Positions 8,986-17,620 of a stretch of 64,000 nucleotides of DNA are shown here, piece after piece. Within the stretch, counting starts at the first letter, position 1. Every line of letters begins with the position of its first letter. This DNA comes from Flavobacteriales bacterium UBA5081 (lineage in GTDB: Bacteria > Bacteroidota > Bacteroidia > Flavobacteriales_E > Vicingaceae): positions 16,566 through 80,565 of the forward strand of contig DIAJ01000015.1 in assembly GCA_002415785.1 (NCBI GenBank), read 5' to 3'. The translations under genes were made by a program, and so were the position numbers. The notes under the pieces were generated by a model. That model searched no databases, was not told the DNA's origin, and was given only the letters and a program-made list of their open reading frames with translations.

Positions 8986-9501
8986 ATGGCAGAAGAAATT
9001 GTAAATCGCGTGGCCAAAAGTGGTCTGATTACATTAAACCTTGAGGAATTTTACCCTGAAGGAGAGAGATTTTTGTACGACATTAAAGATAATCTTTGGG
9101 AAGGCATTGCCCTCAAAGAAAAAGACTTTCGAGCCTTTGTAAAAGAACACAACTGGAGCCATTACAAAGGCAAATTTGTGGCTTTGTACTGCTCAGTTGA
9201 TGCAATTGTGCCTACTTGGGCGTATATGCTTTTAGCCACTAAATTAGAGCCATTTGCCAAAAGAGTTGTCTTTGGTGACTTGGATACTTTAGAAACTATT
9301 TTGTTTGATGAATCAATCACTCAAAACATCAAAGCAGAAGACTACGAAGATGCTCGCATAGTGATTAAAGGCTGTAGCGACAAAATGGTTCCTCCTTCAG
9401 CCTACGTCAAACTCACTGAAATGCTTCGTCCCTATGCTAAGGTCATCATGTATGGTGAGCCTTGTTCGACTGTGCCATTGTATAAGAAGCCGAGGAGGTA
9501 G
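8986..9501 (+). CDS. DUF2480 family protein, SUF-associated
   Basis: 171-residue cytosolic protein that I recognise as DUF2480, a Bacteroidota family of unknown function. The N-terminus MAEEIVNRVAKSGLITLNLE and the middle VALYCSVDAIVPTWAYMLL are typical. The C-terminus has IVIKGCSDKMVPPSAYVKL and ends MYGEPCSTVPLYKKP. Two conserved-looking cysteines, in KGCSDK and GEPCSTVP, are compatible with Fe-S or sulfur chemistry, but that is inference from the neighbourhood. It follows the SUF operon on the same strand, separated by the 70-base repeats, so it may have its own transcript. Confidence 0.88.
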   Translation: MAEEIVNRVAKSGLITLNLEEFYPEGERFLYDIKDNLWEGIALKEKDFRAFVKEHNWSHYKGKFVALYCSVDAIVPTWAYMLLATKLEPFAKRVVFGDLDTLETILFDESITQNIKAEDYEDARIVIKGCSDKMVPPSAYVKLTEMLRPYAKVIMYGEPCSTVPLYKKPRR

Positions 9502-9520
9502 GAATAAAAAATGATTGAGT

Positions 9521-10063
9521 TTACTTCTTCTCCCTATACTCCTTATACATTTCAAAGCTTTCATTCAAAATGCGCATGGCGGTTTCTTTGTCTTGAAAGT
9601 CTTCTACAACAACTGTCTTTTTTTCTAACTTTTTATAATCTTCAAAGAAGTTACGTAATTCAGAAATAAAGTGTGGAGGCATTTCATCGATGTTGTGAAT
9701 GTGGTTTACGCTAGGATCTCCCTCTGCTACTGCAATAAGTTTGTCATCGGCCTCGCCATTGTCTAACATGCGCATAACACCAATTACACGAGCCGGCACT
9801 ACACAAAGTGGAACAACATCAATTTGTGACAAAATCAAAATGTCTAATGGGTCATTGTCTTCACAATATGTTTTTGGAATGAAACCATAGTTGGCAGGGT
9901 AGTATACCGAAGAGTACAAAACGCGATCGAGGATTAACAAACCACTGTCTTTATCAAGTTCGTATTTGGCTCTGCTGCCACTTGGAATTTCAATAATTCC
10001 ATTAACAATTTCGGGAGTGTTTTCGCCCGGAGAAACGTGATGCCAAGGATTAAATTTTGCCAT
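9521..10063 (-). CDS. ppa: Inorganic pyrophosphatase, family I
   Basis: Soluble Mg-dependent enzyme that hydrolyses pyrophosphate released by biosynthesis. Family I signatures are RAKYELDKDSGLL, VYYPANYGFIPKTYCEDNDPLDILI with the D-x-D-P-x-D metal motif, and MLDNGEADDKLIAV. I choose the ATG at 10063 (MAKFNPWHHVSPGE, 180 residues). A longer reading from 10111 would add 16 basic residues, but a -7 box (TATCTTTG, complement of 10088-10095) lies inside that extension. The same cell also has a membrane pyrophosphatase at 36957. Confidence 0.96.
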   Translation of the reverse strand: MAKFNPWHHVSPGENTPEIVNGIIEIPSGSRAKYELDKDSGLLILDRVLYSSVYYPANYGFIPKTYCEDNDPLDILILSQIDVVPLCVVPARVIGVMRMLDNGEADDKLIAVAEGDPSVNHIHNIDEMPPHFISELRNFFEDYKKLEKKTVVVEDFQDKETAMRILNESFEMYKEYREKK

Positions 10064-10185
10064 TTTGATGTCTTTATTTTGGGCGCGCAAAGATAGTCGC
10101 TTTTTAGGCAAAAACAGCGACTTATAGAAGTTATTTTTTTGTTATCAATAAGAGACTTTTTGAATCTTTAAATAATCAAATGTTG

Positions 10186-11643
10186 TTATTTCCAGCTTAA
10201 GGTTTTGTTTACAAAATCAATCCATTCGTATTCGTGAATTGATTCATCTATATAATAATCCGGTTGAACCCCTTTGTCATCAATGGTAAAATCCGGTATG
10301 CGCATGCTTCTTGATAAACTGTAACCCAATTTATATTCATTGCATGGAGAGTCAATTGAATACATATTAGAAATGTCGAGAATACCCATTGTGGTTTTGC
10401 CAAATAACTTTACTTTTTTGCTTTGCTTGGCTGCGAGTAGAAATTGCTCTGTAGTACTTCCATTGCCTTCATTTATAATGATTCCAACATTTTTAGGATA
10501 AGGGTATATGGTGTCGTAAGCTTCAATAGTAAGTCTGCTGCTGTCAACATTTACAAATTCACCCATGTGTTTATTTAACTTTTCTAAGGCATTTTTTGCC
10601 CACTGTCTGGTTTCTTCTGAAAAGCTAGGGGTATTTATAATGTCAATCATTCGTTGATTGTTTAGCGGTGTAGATAAAAGCTCAACTCCAACTGTACGGA
10701 TTGGATTGGTGTAAATAATTGGCAATAATTGTTCGAAACTTTCATCACTTCCACCACCATTATTTCTTAAGTCAATAATCAGGTTTTTTGTATTTAAAAT
10801 AAGATCTCTGTTTGAGTTAATTGTGCTGTCAATCAATTTCTTTTCTGAATATGAAAACGAAGGTATACGAAGAATAATGGTATTATCAGTCAGTTTTTTA
10901 ATAATTGGAATTTTCGTTTTCAGTAGTTTGAAATGTAGATCTATCGATTCTTCAGATGGAAAGATTGGCGCTTCCCTTTTGAAAGTAAATTGCCCGATTT
11001 GGAGAAAGTTGTTACCAACTAAGTTTACTGACTCAATCTCTCTAGCAGAATGGTCTTTTAGAAAATAGATTGCCGACAATTTGCCATTATTATCCTTGAT
11101 TTTGAATTTTATCTGTGATTTCTTCCAATAAACACCGTCAGCTTCAATGATGAAACCAATATATTCATCATTTACTTTCTTTACTCCAATTTTATAGGAC
11201 CCACTTATCCAAATTCCTTGAATTTCCGGTTTTTTAATTCTTGATATAAAAGTTTCAAATTCCTCTTCATCGAATGAGTAGCTAGCCCAATTCTTAAACT
11301 GTTTCTTTATTGTTTCATTATCTAATTGCTTAAAGCTATTCTCTTGTTCACCGTTAACTTTAAACCATAAGTGTTCATGGCGAAAAAAACGCAACCATTC
11401 AGAAAGCGTTTCAGCACAGTCCGTTTTAGCTTTAATTGACTTTACTTTTTCAGCGTAATTGTCGCTATGTTTTTTGTATTCAGCTTTGCCCTTTTTGTCA
11501 ATTGCGTATTGAAAACCAGCATCATTTTTTTCAATGGTCTCCTTTAACCACTTGAAGGTGTCTGCACAACTACATTCTTGGCTATAAATATATTTCGTTA
11601 TAGATAATGCAAAAAAGAGTAGTAGTAATGTCTTTCTTTTCAT
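10186..11643 (-). CDS. Secreted S41-like peptidase
   Basis: 485 residues with a signal peptide (KRKTLLLLFFALSITKYIYSQ). The C-terminal half looks like the peptidase S41 (CtpA/tail-specific/IRBP-like) fold: LIIDLRNNGGGSDESFEQLL, then NVGIIINEGNGSTTEQFLLA, where the serine in GNGST is at the nucleophile position, then KLFGKTTMGILDISN. The lysine normally about 25 residues after the serine in CtpA-type enzymes is not at that exact place (isoleucine there); a lysine sits at +20. No PDZ domain is obvious. It probably acts in the periplasm or is exported; the substrate is unknown. It stands alone between ppa and a toxin-antitoxin pair. Confidence 0.8.
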   Translation of the reverse strand: MKRKTLLLLFFALSITKYIYSQECSCADTFKWLKETIEKNDAGFQYAIDKKGKAEYKKHSDNYAEKVKSIKAKTDCAETLSEWLRFFRHEHLWFKVNGEQENSFKQLDNETIKKQFKNWASYSFDEEEFETFISRIKKPEIQGIWISGSYKIGVKKVNDEYIGFIIEADGVYWKKSQIKFKIKDNNGKLSAIYFLKDHSAREIESVNLVGNNFLQIGQFTFKREAPIFPSEESIDLHFKLLKTKIPIIKKLTDNTIILRIPSFSYSEKKLIDSTINSNRDLILNTKNLIIDLRNNGGGSDESFEQLLPIIYTNPIRTVGVELLSTPLNNQRMIDIINTPSFSEETRQWAKNALEKLNKHMGEFVNVDSSRLTIEAYDTIYPYPKNVGIIINEGNGSTTEQFLLAAKQSKKVKLFGKTTMGILDISNMYSIDSPCNEYKLGYSLSRSMRIPDFTIDDKGVQPDYYIDESIHEYEWIDFVNKTLSWK

Positions 11644-11694
11644 TGGTTTGTAATTGTTTAATGGCTTATATTTAGATGAGGTGTGAAATGAGAG

Positions 11695-12147
11695 CTACTT
11701 TTTCCAATTTTTAATTTTATCCAAATATTTCTCTGAAACTCGAAAGTTAGTTTGCATAATTCCTTCAATTATATCATCCTGTGACTCAATAAGACCCTTT
11801 TCTAGGGCTAGCAAAAGAATGCCAATTGTACCTGTAATATTTAATTTCAATTGTATTGCTTCGCTTCTTGCTTTCTGATCATCGAGAATAATTAAGCTGT
11901 CATTGTACTCTAATGCTAGAGCTATTGCACTGGCTTCGCCGGCATCAAGAAAACTCTCTAAGATTCTTTGATAATTTTTATCTTTTGGTTCTTTTATTTT
12001 GAAAAAATCAGGAAGTGAGTCCCCAAACTCTTTTTCAATAGTTTTTGTAACAGTGACTTCTTTAAATAGTACTTTTAAGAGAGAAAGTTTATTTAGCTTC
12101 TGGAGAAGGATTAAACAACTTGTATCAGATACTATAATTTTTGGCAC
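11695..12147 (-). CDS. DUF3368 PIN-like toxin of a UPF0175/DUF3368 module
   Basis: 150-residue PIN-domain-like protein of the DUF3368 family, presumed ribonuclease toxin. Acidic positions expected of a PIN site are visible: Asp in IVSDTSCLILL, Glu in KTIEKEFGDSLP, the block DAGEASAIALALEYND and Asp-Asp in LIILDDQKARSEA. Its start overlaps the end of the UPF0175 gene by 23 bases, the usual antitoxin-then-toxin order. Activity is inferred from family and context only. Confidence 0.85.
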   Translation of the reverse strand: MPKIIVSDTSCLILLQKLNKLSLLKVLFKEVTVTKTIEKEFGDSLPDFFKIKEPKDKNYQRILESFLDAGEASAIALALEYNDSLIILDDQKARSEAIQLKLNITGTIGILLLALEKGLIESQDDIIEGIMQTNFRVSEKYLDKIKNWKK

Positions 12148-12367
12148 TTTCTATATCCTTATCGATTTCAGAAACTGAATGGTTGATTATAGAAACATCG
12201 TAATCCCCAAGAAGTTCCATAAAAGCTCTTTTAGACAGCCCAACCATTTCAGCAGCCTGACCAAGGGTTAACTTTCCCTTCTCGAATAACCTTGATGCCA
12301 ATAAAAACTTTGCCTCTCGGTCATTTAATTGAACTGAATCCGGGATATTTATCGTTAAAACCTTCAT
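12125..12367 (-). CDS. UPF0175 family antitoxin
   Basis: 80-residue UPF0175 protein: N-terminal strand MKVLTINIPDSVQL, then FLLASRLFEKGKLTLGQAAE and a helix-turn-helix-like MVGLSKRAFMELLGDYD. UPF0175 proteins are usually the antitoxin partner of DUF3368 or other PIN toxins. The C-terminal acidic tail (SEIDKDIESAKNYSI) may be the toxin-neutralising part. The gene is first in the two-gene unit and overlaps the toxin. Confidence 0.87.
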   Translation of the reverse strand: MKVLTINIPDSVQLNDREAKFLLASRLFEKGKLTLGQAAEMVGLSKRAFMELLGDYDVSIINHSVSEIDKDIESAKNYSI

Positions 12368-12407
12368 ATTTCAAATGTAAGCTTTTTTTTTGATGCTTTG
12401 CTCTTTT

Positions 12408-13076
12408 TCAATGATACTCCCGCTCCCCAAAAATAGCACTGCCAATTCTAACCATAGTTGAACCGCAACTTAGAGCAATTTTATAGTCGCCGCTCATGCC
12501 CATGCTTAGTATTTTAAAACTTTCTTCTTCTGAGAAATATTCCTTTTTAATTTGCTGGAAAAGAGAGTTTAGGTAATTGAATTCTGATTTTATTTGGTCT
12601 TGATGTTCGGTTAAGGTAGCCATTCCCATTAAGCCAACTACTCTAATATTTTTAAATTGTTTATAGGTGTCGCTTTGGAGTAGTTCGCGAACTTCCTCTT
12701 CATCCATGCCGAATTTACTTTCTTCTTTGGCAATGTGAATTTGTAGCAAAACATCAATCACTCTTTCGTTTTGTTTTGCTCGTTTGTTAATCTCTTTCAG
12801 TAATTTAAGTTTGTCTACTGAGTGGATTAAGCTGACAAAAGGAGCAATATATTTTACTTTATTAGATTGCAAATGACCAATCATGTGCCATTGAATATCA
12901 TCGGGAAGAGCCTCAGCTTTTCCTTCCATTTCTCGGGCTTTGTTTTCACCAAAAACACGCTGTCCGGCATCGTAAGCAGCTTGAATGTCCTCTTTGGGTT
13001 TTGTCTTGGAAACCGCTACCAGTGTTGCTTTTCCTAATTCCTCCTTGATTTTTTTCAAATTAGCTGCAATGTCCAT
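12408..13076 (-). CDS. YggS/PROSC family PLP homeostasis protein
   Basis: 222-residue PLP-binding protein (PLPBP/YggS), which buffers free pyridoxal phosphate and has no known catalytic reaction. The PLP lysine is in TLVAVSKTKP; GQRVFGENKAREM, WHMIGHLQSNKVKYI and the C-terminal LSMGMSGDYKIALSCGSTMV plus RIGSAIFGER are all family signatures. Its ATG is two bases after the DUF1015 stop, so it is the last gene of a serC-serA-DUF1015-yggS run. Confidence 0.96.
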   Translation of the reverse strand: MDIAANLKKIKEELGKATLVAVSKTKPKEDIQAAYDAGQRVFGENKAREMEGKAEALPDDIQWHMIGHLQSNKVKYIAPFVSLIHSVDKLKLLKEINKRAKQNERVIDVLLQIHIAKEESKFGMDEEEVRELLQSDTYKQFKNIRVVGLMGMATLTEHQDQIKSEFNYLNSLFQQIKKEYFSEEESFKILSMGMSGDYKIALSCGSTMVRIGSAIFGEREYH

Positions 13077-13078
13077 GA

Positions 13079-14335
13079 TTAATCTTCTTTTTCGTTAATG
13101 CTGTAAACTGTTAACCCACTTCTTAGTTTTGGTTCAATCCAAGTACTTTTAGGAGGCATAATTTGATCTGCATCGGCAATGGCCTTTAGTTGTTCCATGC
13201 TCACCGGAAAATGAGAAAATGCGACTTTTGCTTTACCACTGTCCACTTCTTTCATTAAAGCTTCCACACCTTCTAAGCCGCCTTTAAAATAAATGCGCTC
13301 ATCAGTACGTAAATCGTCAATCTCTAAGATGGGAGCTAATAGATGGTTTGTTAAGATGGAAACATCAAGACTACTCACCGGGTCATTTTCATCCCAAAGT
13401 CCTTCTTTGGGAATTAGGCAATACCATTTGTTTTCAAAGTACATTCCTATTTCATGTACCTTACGAGGAATGAAAATCGGCTGGTCTACAAATAATACCT
13501 CAAATGATTGATTAAGTGCTTTCAAAAACGCTTTTTCGCTCAAGCCGTCGATGTCTTTTACCAAACGGTTGAACTCAAAAATTTGCAATTCATTTTCCGG
13601 AATAAATACACCCATAAAGTAATTGTATTTCTCCTTACCCGAATGATTTGGGTTTTGCTCTTTTAGTTCTTTTCCCAAAAGAGCAGAGGAAGCTGAACGA
13701 TGATGACCGTCGGCTATGTAAAGTGAGTCAACTTCTGCAAATGCTCTTTGAATCGCCAAAACTTCTTCCGGCTCATCAATAATCCAAAAGCTATGGCGAA
13801 CTTTATTGCTGGTAGTAAAGTCGTATTCCGCTCTTTCCATTAATTTGTGTTGAGTTATACGATCAATGGTAGCATGGTTTGGATAAGTAAAGCAAACCGG
13901 CTCGGCATTAATTTCAACCGTTTTAATGTACTCTTTAAATATTTCCTCTCTTCGGGCAATGGTGGCTTCATGCTTCTTTATCACTCGACTGTAGTAATCT
14001 TCTACTGAAGCACAACCAATAATTCCAATGTAAGGATGCCCGTCCTTTATTTGTCGGTAAATGTAAAAACTTGGCTTATCATCCTGAATAATTATTTGCT
14101 GCTCAACAAAATCATCAAACTTTTTGCGAATATTTTCAAAGCGCTCTTTGGAGTTTGGGTCAGTTTTTTGTTTGCTCTTATATTCCGGGTTTAAGATGTG
14201 TAAAAAGGTATAAGGATTTTCATCGAGTTTTGCCCGTAGCGCTTTAGCTGTGTAGGTTATGTATGAGCGTGAAGCTACTAAATGAACTTTGTCTCTCGCT
14301 GGGCGAAAAGCTTTAAATGGTTGAACGTTTGCCAA
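13079..14335 (-). CDS. DUF1015 family protein
   Basis: 418 residues starting MANVQPFKAFRPARDKVHLV, the standard DUF1015 opening. FYIYRQIKDG, a central SLYIADGHHRSASSALLG and the C-terminal IMPPKSTWIEPKLRSGL are other family blocks. The molecular function is unknown. DUF1015 genes often sit next to serA/serC, as here, which suggests a link to serine or PLP metabolism, but that is context only. A strong terminator lies between serA and this gene. Confidence 0.92.
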   Translation of the reverse strand: MANVQPFKAFRPARDKVHLVASRSYITYTAKALRAKLDENPYTFLHILNPEYKSKQKTDPNSKERFENIRKKFDDFVEQQIIIQDDKPSFYIYRQIKDGHPYIGIIGCASVEDYYSRVIKKHEATIARREEIFKEYIKTVEINAEPVCFTYPNHATIDRITQHKLMERAEYDFTTSNKVRHSFWIIDEPEEVLAIQRAFAEVDSLYIADGHHRSASSALLGKELKEQNPNHSGKEKYNYFMGVFIPENELQIFEFNRLVKDIDGLSEKAFLKALNQSFEVLFVDQPIFIPRKVHEIGMYFENKWYCLIPKEGLWDENDPVSSLDVSILTNHLLAPILEIDDLRTDERIYFKGGLEGVEALMKEVDSGKAKVAFSHFPVSMEQLKAIADADQIMPPKSTWIEPKLRSGLTVYSINEKED

Positions 14336-14358
14336 GGTTTTTCTGTTAAATGTTACTC

Positions 14359-14395
14359 AAAAAACAGCCGATGTATGACTGGCAAACATCGGCTG
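14359..14395 (-). terminator. Rho-independent terminator after serA
   Basis: On the minus strand CAGCCGATGT (complement of 14386-14395), an 11-base loop and ACATCGGCTG (complement of 14365-14374) form a 10-bp stem followed by six T (complement of 14359-14364). It lies 20 bases past the serA stop and just before the DUF1015 start, so serC-serA and DUF1015-yggS may be partly separate transcripts. Confidence 0.85.
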
Positions 14396-14414
14396 AAACT
14401 TATTGATATGAAAA

Positions 14415-15371
14415 TTATACTTCAATTTTATAATGAGCAATAATGTTGTCTGCCAATTCAGTCCCAATTCGGTCTTGCGCTTCTAAAGTAGCTGCTCCAA
14501 TGTGCGGACTTAATGAAACTTTCTCATGCTGTAAAACAGCTGAACTTGGTTCCGGCTCACCTTCAAATACATCTAAAGCTAAATGAGCTAGCTTGCCAGA
14601 GTCTAAAGCTTCTAAAGCTACTTTTTCATCAATTACGCCACCTCTTGCAGCATTGATCAAAATAGCTCCATCTTTCATTTTCTCCAATTCACTTTTTCCG
14701 ATTAAATATTGATCTGTACTTGGAACATGCATACTGATGATGTCTGAATTGCTCAATACTTCATCCAAGCTGTGGTTTTCAATTTCAACTACTACTTTTT
14801 GTCCGCCAACTTCTACTTCTATGTCAAAAGAGTCACCTTGCAGGTTGTGCGCCATTACGTGCATTCCACAACCTAATGCGTATGAAGCTAAAGCCTGACC
14901 AATTCTGCCAAAGCCATAAATTCCAATGGTTTTTCCTCTTAATTCAATGCCTTTCGCATATTTTTTCTTCAGTACTTTAAAGTCTGAATTTCCTTTAGTT
15001 GGCATTTCACGATTAGCGTCGTACAAAAACCTTACTGCGCCAAATAAATGCGCCATTACCAATTCAGCAACAGATTGCGAAGAGGAGGCCGGCGTGTTAA
15101 ATACTTCAATTCCTTTTGAACGGGCATATTCAACATCAATGTTGTCCATACCAACACCACCGCGACCAATCATTTTTAAGGAAGGGCAGTTGTCAATAAT
15201 GTCTTTACGAACCTTAGTCGCCGAGCGCACTAAAAGCACTTCGTATTTTTCTCGATTAATTACATCTACTAAGTCAGATTGGCTCACTGTTTCAGTGATC
15301 ACTTCAAAACCTGCATTTTCTAGGGCAGTTTTTCCGGAAGCTGCAATACCGTCGTTTGCTAATACCTTCAT
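14415..15371 (-). CDS. serA: D-3-phosphoglycerate dehydrogenase (short form)
   Basis: NAD-dependent oxidation of 3-phosphoglycerate, the first step of serine synthesis. The 318 residues cover the substrate and nucleotide domains only; there is no C-terminal ACT domain, so serine feedback through ACT is not expected. The Rossmann motif is TIGIYGFGRIGQALA, the substrate arginine is in INAARGGVIDE, and the acid-base histidine is in LSPHIGAATLEAQDRIG. It lies 24 bases after serC, which supports a serine role over other D-2-hydroxyacid dehydrogenases. Confidence 0.93.
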   Translation of the reverse strand: MKVLANDGIAASGKTALENAGFEVITETVSQSDLVDVINREKYEVLLVRSATKVRKDIIDNCPSLKMIGRGGVGMDNIDVEYARSKGIEVFNTPASSSQSVAELVMAHLFGAVRFLYDANREMPTKGNSDFKVLKKKYAKGIELRGKTIGIYGFGRIGQALASYALGCGMHVMAHNLQGDSFDIEVEVGGQKVVVEIENHSLDEVLSNSDIISMHVPSTDQYLIGKSELEKMKDGAILINAARGGVIDEKVALEALDSGKLAHLALDVFEGEPEPSSAVLQHEKVSLSPHIGAATLEAQDRIGTELADNIIAHYKIEV

Positions 15372-15395
15372 AAAATTATCTTTTTTAGAAATTAT

Positions 15396-16469
15396 TTATC
15401 CGTATTTCTCTTCAAAGGACTTCATTACGTCTACCAATACTTGCACGCTTTCTTTTGGAAGCGCATTGTACATTGAGGCTCTGTAGCCGCCTACTGAACG
15501 GTGTCCTTTAATGCCGCTAATGTTGGCAGCTTGCCACATTTCATCGAATTGATCTTTTAAGCTATCGTTAGTTAATACAAAAGTAGCGTTCATATTCGAA
15601 CGGTCTTCTTTCTCAACTACTCCTTTAAACAATCCGTTTCGATCAATTTCGTTATATAATAAATCTGCCTTTTCTTGATTCATTTTTTCAATTACAGACA
15701 CGCCACCTAAACCTTTTAGCCACTCTAAAGTGAGCATACTTACATAAATAGCAAAAACAGGAGGTGTGTTAAACATACTGTCTTTTTTAATGTGCGTTTG
15801 CAAATCGAGCATGGTTGGAATATTATTTCCTGTTTTGCCCAAAGCACTTTCTTTAACAATGTATAGTGTGGTTCCTGCAGGACCCATATTCTTCTGAGCG
15901 CCGGCGTAAATCATGTCAAAGTCGCCTACGTTGATTTCTTTGCTAAAAATATCAGACGACATATCGCAAATCAAAGGAATGCGACTGATTGGGAAGTTTT
16001 TAAATTGGGTTCCCGCAATCGTGTTGTTAGAAGTGAAATGTAAATACTTTGCATCGTTTGGAATGCCATATCCTTTTGGAATGTAGTTGAAGTTTTTGTC
16101 TTCGCTGCTTGCTATTACGTTGGCTTTCCCTAATTGCTCTGCTTCTTTAATCGCTTTTGATGCCCAAGTTCCGGTATTAATGTATGCCGCTGTTTCGCCT
16201 TTTGGTAAAAAGTTGTAGGCTGTTTTCAAGAAACCCAAACTAGCCCCACCTTGTAAGAATAGCACTTGGTATCCTTCGGGCACATTTAATAGCTCTTTGA
16301 CTAAATTTCTCGCATTTTCCATTACCTCTACAAAGTCTTTACTTCTGTGAGAAATTTCGATAAGCGAAAGATTTAAATTGTTAAAATTTACCACTGCTTC
16401 TGAAGCTTTTTTCAATACTTCTTGTGGTAAAATACACGGTCCTGCGCTAAAATTGTGAACTTTTGTCAT
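15396..16469 (-). CDS. serC: Phosphoserine aminotransferase
   Basis: PLP enzyme that converts 3-phosphohydroxypyruvate to phosphoserine with glutamate as amino donor. 357 residues beginning KVHNFSAGPCILPQEVL. LFLQGGASLGF near residue 70 binds phosphate, the PLP lysine is in YAGAQKNMGPAGTTLY, and the C-terminal GIKGHRSVGGYRASMYNA is diagnostic. It heads the serC-serA unit on the minus strand and is divergent from the L31 gene. Confidence 0.98.
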   Translation of the reverse strand: MTKVHNFSAGPCILPQEVLKKASEAVVNFNNLNLSLIEISHRSKDFVEVMENARNLVKELLNVPEGYQVLFLQGGASLGFLKTAYNFLPKGETAAYINTGTWASKAIKEAEQLGKANVIASSEDKNFNYIPKGYGIPNDAKYLHFTSNNTIAGTQFKNFPISRIPLICDMSSDIFSKEINVGDFDMIYAGAQKNMGPAGTTLYIVKESALGKTGNNIPTMLDLQTHIKKDSMFNTPPVFAIYVSMLTLEWLKGLGGVSVIEKMNQEKADLLYNEIDRNGLFKGVVEKEDRSNMNATFVLTNDSLKDQFDEMWQAANISGIKGHRSVGGYRASMYNALPKESVQVLVDVMKSFEEKYG

Positions 16470-16637
16470 TTTTTTATGTGTTTGGGTTATTTTGATTAGC
16501 TATTTTCATTGGCACTCAAAATTGCGAATTTTAATTGAAAATCGGTAATTGTAGCCGCCTCATTTCCTATTTTTGAGCGTTTATTTTTTTCTTTTGAATA
16601 AAAATAAGCTTTTCACTTTTGATTGTTTGAAAAATCG

Positions 16638-16645
16638 TATATTTG
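16638..16645 (+). promoter_or_regulatory. -7 promoter element of the L31 gene
   Basis: TATATTTG matches the Bacteroidota TAnnTTTG box and lies 28 bases before the L31 start codon. A TTTTG run lies upstream at 16617-16621, somewhat closer than the usual 19-21 bases. Confidence 0.6.
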
Positions 16646-16673
16646 CCCTCCAATTTTTTAAGGCAGAATACAG

Positions 16674-16952
16674 ATGAAAAAAGATATCCATCCGGAAAAT
16701 TACAGAATGGTAGTTTTTAAAGACATGTCGAATGATTATTCATTTTTGACTCGATCTACCGCAGCTTCCAAAGAAACCGTTAAGTGGGAAGATGGTAACG
16801 AATACCCATTAGTGAAGTTAGAGATTTCTCATACTTCTCACCCTTTTTACACCGGTAAGATGAAATTGGTTGATACTGCCGGTAGAATTGACAAGTTCAA
16901 AAACAGATACAAAAAATTCGATAAGAAAACTGAAAAATCAACTGAAGAGTAA
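16674..16952 (+). CDS. rpmE2: 50S ribosomal protein L31 type B
   Basis: 92-residue L31 of the type B (zinc-free) class: MKKDIHPENYRMVVFKDMS, then the conserved EISHTSHPFYTGKMKLVDTA and a basic GRIDKFKNRYKKF. It contains no cysteine, which agrees with the C-minus form. A short acidic/basic tail follows the core. It is monocistronic with its own promoter and terminator. Confidence 0.97.
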   Translation: MKKDIHPENYRMVVFKDMSNDYSFLTRSTAASKETVKWEDGNEYPLVKLEISHTSHPFYTGKMKLVDTAGRIDKFKNRYKKFDKKTEKSTEE

Positions 16953-16980
16953 TTTTTACATCGGATTTTACGAAATAGAA

Positions 16981-17009
16981 AAGCTGCCTTATAATAGGTG
17001 GCTTTTTTT
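16981..17009 (+). terminator. Terminator of the L31 gene
   Basis: AAGCTGCC (16981-16988) pairs with GGTGGCTT (16997-17004), with two G-U pairs, and runs directly into seven T. It lies 28 bases after the stop codon. Confidence 0.8.
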
Positions 17010-17159
17010 GTGCACAATAAGCACAAAAAATAAAACCCTTTAATGATTCTTTTAGCTGCTCGCTTTTAGGCGTATTAATTTATTTTTAACCGTAAAGCCG
17101 GCAAACCTCGACTTTAGGGAGACAGGGGAAGTGTTTAGTACGCAAAGGAACTTCATTGA

Positions 17160-17444
17160 CTACGATCCGGCAAAGGGAGTTCCGAAAATACCTACTGCCA
17201 GTTCACCCCATATTAATATAAAGAGAAAAAGCACAACTCCAATCCACAAAAGGCGCTTTTTGTTGGTTTTTACTTTTCTCAATACAATTTCAGTACCTAA
17301 GCCAACAGCCAATAGCAGCATTCCCATCACAATAAAGTCAGTTTCATCCCAAACAACTTCATTGGTAAATTGCATGGCAATAAAAGGAATAAGTAGTAAA
17401 AGCGGAATGGCTGCTAAAATGAGCATTAGGCGTTTGGTTTTCAT
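17160..17444 (-). CDS. Small membrane protein of unknown function
   Basis: 94 residues when started at the ATG at 17444 (MKTKRLMLILAAIPLLLLIP); an earlier ATG at 17468 would add eight residues. Three hydrophobic segments are visible: about residues 5-22, 34-52 and 66-86, the last reading LLWIGVVLFLFILIWGELAV. A basic VRKVKTNKKR-type loop separates the second and third. I do not recognise a named family. It is isolated, with no partner gene in the same direction close by. Confidence 0.65.
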   Translation of the reverse strand: MKTKRLMLILAAIPLLLLIPFIAMQFTNEVVWDETDFIVMGMLLLAVGLGTEIVLRKVKTNKKRLLWIGVVLFLFILIWGELAVGIFGTPFAGS

Positions 17445-17620
17445 TTTTATATAGTTTAAATAAAACAAACAAGGTTATACATACGCAAATAAACGTATTT
17501 GCTTGTCGTTTTATTTTATAAGAATAAAGTTCTTGAAGATATTTAAGTTTTAACTTGCAGCGAACACTTCAGCTTTTCTTAAAGTATTGTCCGAGATATT
17601 AGGAGAAATGTTTGAGTAAT

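Noticed and set aside
17131..17454. Plus-strand 107-residue frame
   Set aside because: Antisense to a minus-strand membrane protein with clear helices; its composition (Ser/Thr/Lys/Pro-rich) is typical of a shadow frame.
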